Below, piece after piece: positions 6,348-10,020 of a DNA stretch of 10,020 nucleotides. The stretch lies in the NCBI GenBank assembly GCA_036277635.1, contig DASUMP010000274.1:1-10020 (forward strand), in the 5' to 3' direction. Under the pieces are notes generated by a model. That model ran no database searches and had not been told where the DNA came from. It saw nothing but the letters and a program-made list of their open reading frames with translations. Every line of letters starts with the position of its first letter. The first letter of the stretch is position 1. The position numbers were made by a program, and so were the translations under genes. Source of the stretch: DASUMP01 sp036277635. GTDB lineage: Bacteria > Actinomycetota > Acidimicrobiia > IMCC26256 > PALSA-610.

Positions 6348-7577
6348 CTACGGCGCGTCGGTGTCGGAAGCCGGCGCGCGGTCCCGGCGGCGGAGCCGCG
6401 CGACGAGGCGCGCCGGCGACGGCGGTTCCGCGTCGTCGAGGGGGCTGCGACCCCGGCGGATCTCGAAGTAGAGGACCTTGGCCGTGCCCACGAGCGGTGT
6501 GGCCACGAGCGCGCCCGGGATCCCCGCCGCGGCGCCGCCGATGATCGCCGCCATCATCGTCGCCGGCGGCGACAGGTCGACCGACTTGCCGACGATCGCC
6601 GGTTGCAGCACGTGGTTCTCGAACGTGTTGTAGAGCACGTAGAGGACGAGGCAGATCACCCCGGTCTGGAGATCCTTCGTGACGGCGAGCGTCACGAACA
6701 CGAATCCGCCGAGGAACCCGCCGACCTGCGGGATGAGGTCGACGAGCACCATCCAGAGCGCGGCGACCGGGGTGAGCGGCACGCTCAACGCGAGGCCGAT
6801 CGAGAGGATCACGAGGCCCGCGATCACGGCCACGACGAGCGACCCGGCGAAGTAGCGACCGAACACCTGCTGGAACACGTGACCGATCCGGTCGGCTTGG
6901 GGTCGGCGCGCCGGCGGGACCGCGTGGCGCGCGCGGTCGACGAGCGCCTCACCGTCGAGCAGCAGCGCGAACATCGCGAGCACGACGATCGCCGTGGTGA
7001 GCGCTCCACCGAACAGGGAGTTCGCGAGGTCGGTGACCGTCTCGTCGTCGACGCGTGCGGGCAGGTCACGCGCCCACTCCTCGACCTTGTCGGCCGCGTC
7101 GGCGTCCTGCAGTCGCTCGCCGACGACCGGGAAGTCGTACATCTGCTCAACGGTCTCCGGCAGCTCGTCGGCGAAGTCTTCGGCTTGACGCACTGCCGGT
7201 GGGCCGAGCACCAGCACGACGAACACTGCGATCGCGGCGACGATCACCCCGACCGCGACGACCGCCGCGGCGCGCGGCACACCGAACCGACGGCGGATCG
7301 CGCTGACGACCGGATCGAGCGCGACCGCGAGCACCGCGCCGATCCCGATCTTCGTGAGCATGTCGCCACCGATGCGCACCACCGCCATCGCGGCGGCGAC
7401 CAGGAGCAGCCCGACGACGATGCCGAGCGCGGAGCGGACGTCGAGCTCGAGGGTGAGCGGCCGTTCGGTGGGCGCCGACCGACGCAGCAGCGACCGTTCC
7501 CGCTCGGCGGACTCGGCGGGCTCACGCGACTCACGCTCTGCTCGCGCTTCGCGCACGTCGTCGTCGCCGGGCGCCAC
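6348..7577 (-). CDS. AI-2E family (PerM-type) membrane transporter
   Basis: A 409-residue polytopic membrane protein of the AI-2E/PerM family, whose members export small solutes or act as cation antiporters. The exact substrate varies and is unknown here. The first 45 residues are a charged cytoplasmic extension rich in Arg and Glu. Membrane segments follow at about 50-68, 72-92, 103-126, 191-208, 243-266, 271-300, 304-318 and 338-372. A soluble loop at 127-190 matches the family pattern. Family motifs are DLIPQVGGFLGG (280-291), NHVLQPAIVGKSVDLSPP (321-338) and GIPGALVATPL (352-362). The start is GTG with no Shine-Dalgarno; a TACAGT hexamer 7 nt upstream supports a leaderless mRNA. It is the first gene of the probable four-gene minus-strand unit and lies 38 nt before the lipoprotein gene. 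That gap (6310-6347) shows no clear terminator or promoter. Confidence 0.9.
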   Translation of the reverse strand: MAPGDDDVREARAERESREPAESAERERSLLRRSAPTERPLTLELDVRSALGIVVGLLLVAAAMAVVRIGGDMLTKIGIGAVLAVALDPVVSAIRRRFGVPRAAAVVAVGVIVAAIAVFVVLVLGPPAVRQAEDFADELPETVEQMYDFPVVGERLQDADAADKVEEWARDLPARVDDETVTDLANSLFGGALTTAIVVLAMFALLLDGEALVDRARHAVPPARRPQADRIGHVFQQVFGRYFAGSLVVAVIAGLVILSIGLALSVPLTPVAALWMVLVDLIPQVGGFLGGFVFVTLAVTKDLQTGVICLVLYVLYNTFENHVLQPAIVGKSVDLSPPATMMAAIIGGAAAGIPGALVATPLVGTAKVLYFEIRRGRSPLDDAEPPSPARLVARLRRRDRAPASDTDAP

Positions 7578-7583
7578 ACCCGT

Positions 7584-7590
7584 TACTGTA
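7584..7590. promoter_or_regulatory. Symmetric -10 element for two divergent leaderless genes
   Basis: The 20-bp gap between the two divergent permease starts contains TACTGTA. Read on the plus strand, TACTGT (7584-7589) is followed by 8 nt and the GTG of the second permease. Read on the minus strand, TACAGT (7590-7585) is followed by 7 nt and the GTG of the first. Both fit TANNNT and overlap by five base pairs. Neither gene has a Shine-Dalgarno, and there is no room for two separate promoters inside the gap. No good -35 is visible on either side. Confidence 0.55.
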
Positions 7591-7597
7591 CGGCGCG

Positions 7598-8671
7598 GTG
7601 GCCGCGACCGACGGTGACGTCCTGCGGGTGCGCATCCGGGCTCGCACGATCGCCCTGCTGTTGGGAGCCATCGTGCTCGCGTTCGCGCTCGAGCGGCTCT
7701 TCGTCGCCGCCCACGACGCGATCGGTTGGTTCGTCGCCGCCACGATCGTCGCGCTGCTGTTGATGCCCGTCGTGGCGCTCCTCGAACGGTTCATGCGTCG
7801 GGCACTCGCGATCGCAGTCGTGTTGTTGGTGCTCGCCGGCTTCATCGGCGTCGTGGTCTACGGCGTGTTCAACGACCTCTCTTCGCAGATGCGACGGCTC
7901 GAGCGCGCGGTGCCGTCGGCCGCGGCGCGCCTCGAAGACGACGATCGCTTCGGCGAGGTCGCGCGCGACTTCCGACTCGAGGAGCGCGCGCGTGACGCGG
8001 TCGACGGCATCGGCGAACGCCTCACCGGCGAGGCGCGCGCGACCGCAGGCAGCGTGGGCGCGTATCTCGCGGGCACCGTGCTCACGATCTTCATGCTGGG
8101 CTGGAGCACCCGGATGATGGCCGCCGGGCTCGCCCAGATCGACGATCTCGAGCGACGGGCGCGCGTCCGCACCATCCTCGTGGAGGCCCTGCGCACCTGG
8201 CGCACCTACGTGACGTACGCGATCGCCCAAGCCTTCGGATTCGGGTGCCTGACGTTCGCGGTGTGCCGGCTCGCCGACCTCCCGGCGCCGGTGCCGCTCG
8301 CCCTCTGGCTCGCGCTGTGGTCGATCGTGCCGTTCATCGGCGTGCTCGTGGGGATGGTGCCGATCCTGATGCTCTCCGCCGGACTCGAGTCGTTCGACCA
8401 GGCCCTCGTGCTGCTCGCCGTGTTCCTCGTGCTGCAGGTGGTGCAGGTCGTGATCCTGCGCCGCGTCCACCTCCGCAGCCTCTATGTCGGTCCGGCGGTC
8501 GTGCTCGTGATCGGGCTGCTCGGCTACGAGATGTACGCGATCGGCGGTGCGATCTTCGGCATCACCATCGCGATCCTCGCGTTGGCGTTCGCCGACGCGG
8601 CCACGACCGAGGAACCCGACCCCGAAGCTCTCGACCCGACGCGCCCCGACCCGGCGATCGCGCCGTCGTAG
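7598..8671 (+). CDS. Divergent AI-2E-like membrane transporter
   Basis: A 357-residue polytopic membrane protein with AI-2E/PerM topology. Membrane segments lie at about 17-36, 43-63, 69-92, 154-170, 205-225, 232-262, 266-287 and 297-333, and a charged soluble loop at 93-153. The position equivalent to the DLIPxxGG motif reads LWSIVPFIGVLVGMVPIL (240-257). The region equivalent to the NxxxxPxxxG motif reads RRVHLRSLYVGPAVV (288-302), so the second family motif is much altered. The tail after 333 is acidic and Pro-rich. It diverges from a canonical AI-2E permease across 20 bp, and the two may be co-expressed or form a pair. The start is the first GTG after TACTGT, and an in-frame GTG at 7628 is the alternative. 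Family membership is likely; substrate is unknown. Confidence 0.82.
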   Translation: MAATDGDVLRVRIRARTIALLLGAIVLAFALERLFVAAHDAIGWFVAATIVALLLMPVVALLERFMRRALAIAVVLLVLAGFIGVVVYGVFNDLSSQMRRLERAVPSAAARLEDDDRFGEVARDFRLEERARDAVDGIGERLTGEARATAGSVGAYLAGTVLTIFMLGWSTRMMAAGLAQIDDLERRARVRTILVEALRTWRTYVTYAIAQAFGFGCLTFAVCRLADLPAPVPLALWLALWSIVPFIGVLVGMVPILMLSAGLESFDQALVLLAVFLVLQVVQVVILRRVHLRSLYVGPAVVLVIGLLGYEMYAIGGAIFGITIAILALAFADAATTEEPDPEALDPTRPDPAIAPS

Positions 8672-8684
8672 CGATGCCCGCCGT

Positions 8685-8698
8685 CGGCTGGGCAGCCG
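8685..8698. terminator. Possible short bidirectional hairpin between convergent genes
   Basis: CGGCT-GGGC-AGCCG forms a 5-bp GC-rich stem with a 4-nt loop in the 34-bp gap between the second permease and the topoisomerase gene, which converge. No T-tract follows on either strand, so intrinsic termination would be weak. Confidence 0.3.
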
Positions 8699-8705
8699 CA
8701 CGGTC

Positions 8706-9752
8706 TCAGGCCGCGGCGGCGGCGCCGGTCGCGTCTCGCAGCGCACGGCGCACTGCGACCTCGCAACGCGACAACCAGCGCGACGCCCGCGCCGCCCGCC
8801 AGTGCTCGCGGAGCACCCCCGCGCGCCACAGGTCGATCACGGTCGGGTGCACGTACGACGCGCGTGCGACCGCACGCGTGTTGCGGAGCATCTCTGCGGC
8901 CGTCTCGACCGCGCTCACGACGAGGCTGTCGTCGTCGCGCTCGTTCCCGGTCGGAGTGCACCCCGACAGCTGCTCGGCACAGACGACCGTCCCGCCCCAG
9001 GTGCGAAAGTCCTTGGCACTGAACTGCTCACCCGCGATCGCACGGATGTACTCGTTGACATCGGTGGAGTCGACGTCGACGACCTGGCCGTCGTCGTCGA
9101 GGTAGGCGAACAGCTCGTCGCCGTCGAGCCCTTCGCACTCCTGGACGAGATGGACGAGGAGCGGGTCGGTCACGGCGACTTCGTGACGCAGCCCGCCCTT
9201 GCCGTCGAACTCGAACCGCGCCCGCCTGCCCGTCACCTCGACGTGGTCGGTGCGCAGGGTGGTCAGACCGAAGGACTCGTTGTCGGCGGCGTACTCGGCG
9301 TTGCCGATGCGAACGAGTGTGTCGTCGAGGAGGCGGACGAGGAGCGCGAGCACCCGGACGTCGGGGAGACCCGGACGACGCAGGTCGGCGGCCACCGCGC
9401 GCCGCAGATCGGGGAGCCTCGCCGCGAACTCGCCGAGCCGCAGGAACTTCTCCGCATCGCGCGCTTCTCGCCAGGTCGGGTGGTAGCGGTACTGCTTGCG
9501 ACCCTTGGCGTCGCGTCCGGTCGCCTGCAGGTGGCCGTCGGGGTCGGGGCAGATCCAGACGTCGGTCCACGCCGGCGGGATCGCGAGCGACGCGATCCGC
9601 TCCTTCACCCCGGGGTCGCGTACGAGGCGACCCCGGGTGTCGTGGTAGGCGAACCCCTTGCCAGCCCGCCGTCGTCGCAGGCCCGGCAACTCGTCGGAGA
9701 CGTAGGTGAGGCCCGCACTCGCGGCCTGAGCGATGGGATCCACGAGTGCCAC
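8706..9752 (-). CDS. Poxvirus-like type IB DNA topoisomerase
   Basis: A 348-residue enzyme that relaxes positive and negative supercoils by nicking one strand through a 3'-phosphotyrosine, without ATP. It matches the bacterial poxvirus-like TopIB family in length and layout. Family blocks are TDVWICPDPDGHLQATGRD (63-81), GRKQYRYHPTW (84-94), DDTLVRIGNAEYAADNESFG (143-162) and KDFRTWGGT (247-255). By comparison with the vaccinia enzyme, the catalytic set is Arg148, Lys185 (DGKGG), Arg250, Asn291 and nucleophile Tyr300 (ARASYVHP). Vaccinia has His where Asn291 lies. As I recall, bacterial members such as the Deinococcus enzyme also have Asn there, so this is not a defect. The start chosen is GTG 9752, with AGGG 4 nt upstream. 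GTG 9743 is the alternative, and longer frames upstream would run into the divergent carbonic anhydrase gene. Confidence 0.93.
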   Translation of the reverse strand: MALVDPIAQAASAGLTYVSDELPGLRRRRAGKGFAYHDTRGRLVRDPGVKERIASLAIPPAWTDVWICPDPDGHLQATGRDAKGRKQYRYHPTWREARDAEKFLRLGEFAARLPDLRRAVAADLRRPGLPDVRVLALLVRLLDDTLVRIGNAEYAADNESFGLTTLRTDHVEVTGRRARFEFDGKGGLRHEVAVTDPLLVHLVQECEGLDGDELFAYLDDDGQVVDVDSTDVNEYIRAIAGEQFSAKDFRTWGGTVVCAEQLSGCTPTGNERDDDSLVVSAVETAAEMLRNTRAVARASYVHPTVIDLWRAGVLREHWRAARASRWLSRCEVAVRRALRDATGAAAAA

Positions 9753-9808
9753 GGGGCCCTGCGTTCCCCGGCTGCGCGCCGAGACAAACGTGCGCGAGCA
9801 TCTGGACC

Positions 9809-10020
9809 ATGTCCGACGACCTGCTGCGGGCCGCGCGCGTCTACGAGACGACCTTCGTCCCCGACCAGCACACCGCGGCACCGGCACGACACCTCGTGGT
9901 GCTCGCGTGCATGGACGCCCGACTCGACCTGTTCCGACTCCTCGGTCTGGAGATCGGCGATGCGCACATCCTGCGCAACGCAGGTGGCCGCGTCACCGAC
10001 GACATGATCCGCTCGCTCGT
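9809..10020 (+). CDS. Beta-class carbonic anhydrase, N-terminal part (cut by window edge)
   Basis: The first 70 codons of a beta-carbonic anhydrase, which interconverts CO2 and bicarbonate at a zinc site in the cytoplasm. The block LVVLACMDARLDLFRLLGLE (29-48) holds zinc ligand Cys34 and the Asp36/Arg38 pair. DAHILRNAGGRVTDDMIRSL (51-70) follows in the family's usual order. The second zinc motif (His and Cys) lies beyond the window, so completeness cannot be judged. The short N-terminus before the Cys resembles compact bacterial beta-CAs. The ATG is taken from the MSDDLLRAARVYE start; only a weak GGA precedes it. It diverges from the topoisomerase gene over 56 bp, in which I see no clear promoter. 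Confidence 0.93.
   Translation, partial: MSDDLLRAARVYETTFVPDQHTAAPARHLVVLACMDARLDLFRLLGLEIGDAHILRNAGGRVTDDMIRSL

Noticed and set aside
8547..10007. A 486-codon plus-strand frame across the topoisomerase gene
   Set aside because: It is antisense to a clear TopIB with all catalytic blocks, and its own translation is Arg/Ser-rich without domains.
1..10020. Mobile element, CRISPR, toxin-antitoxin or phage defence system
   Set aside because: No transposase, integrase, repeat-spacer array or nuclease motif was found. The small acidic gene follows a coiled-coil gene and resembles no antitoxin I know.

Overview
The window is a GC-rich stretch of bacterial chromosome with dense genes, almost no intergenic space, many GTG starts and 4-bp stop/start overlaps. 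Leaderless-looking starts, in which a TANNNT hexamer sits 6-8 nt before the start codon, together with an MprAB-like two-component pair point to a high-GC actinobacterium (Actinomycetota). A deep-branching non-mycobacterial lineage such as Acidimicrobiia is plausible, but the sequence alone does not settle this. No rRNA, tRNA, CRISPR array, insertion sequence or phage gene was seen.

Layout. Positions 1-2201 (minus strand) hold a response regulator, its sensor kinase (GTGA overlap), and the first 32 codons of a secreted protein with a good Shine-Dalgarno. Both upstream regions of this group carry the octamer GTTCTCGG placed 10 nt before a GAnnnT hexamer. Upstream of the regulator the octamer is a direct repeat with 11-bp period, the geometry expected for an OmpR/MprA-type regulator. 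Positions 2255-3133 (plus) encode an alpha/beta hydrolase that diverges from the regulator across the same operator.

Positions 7577 down to 3135 (minus) look like one transcription unit of four genes: an AI-2E-family permease, a predicted lipoprotein of an uncharacterised conserved family, a 656-residue coiled-coil protein, and an 85-residue acidic protein. The last three are chained by ATGA overlaps. This lipoprotein/coiled-coil/acidic-protein cassette is the part most likely to be undescribed. Its last stop codon lies one base from the hydrolase stop codon in convergent orientation.

Positions 7598-8671 (plus) encode a second, more divergent AI-2E-like permease. It is divergent from the first and separated from it by only 20 bp, with a self-complementary -10-like element that could start leaderless transcription both ways. 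Positions 8706-9752 (minus) encode a poxvirus-like type IB DNA topoisomerase. Position 9809 to the right edge (plus) holds the beginning of a beta-class carbonic anhydrase.

The regulator, kinase and secreted protein form a plausible envelope-stress module. The two permeases and the lipoprotein also act at the envelope. The topoisomerase and carbonic anhydrase look like ordinary housekeeping or accessory genes.
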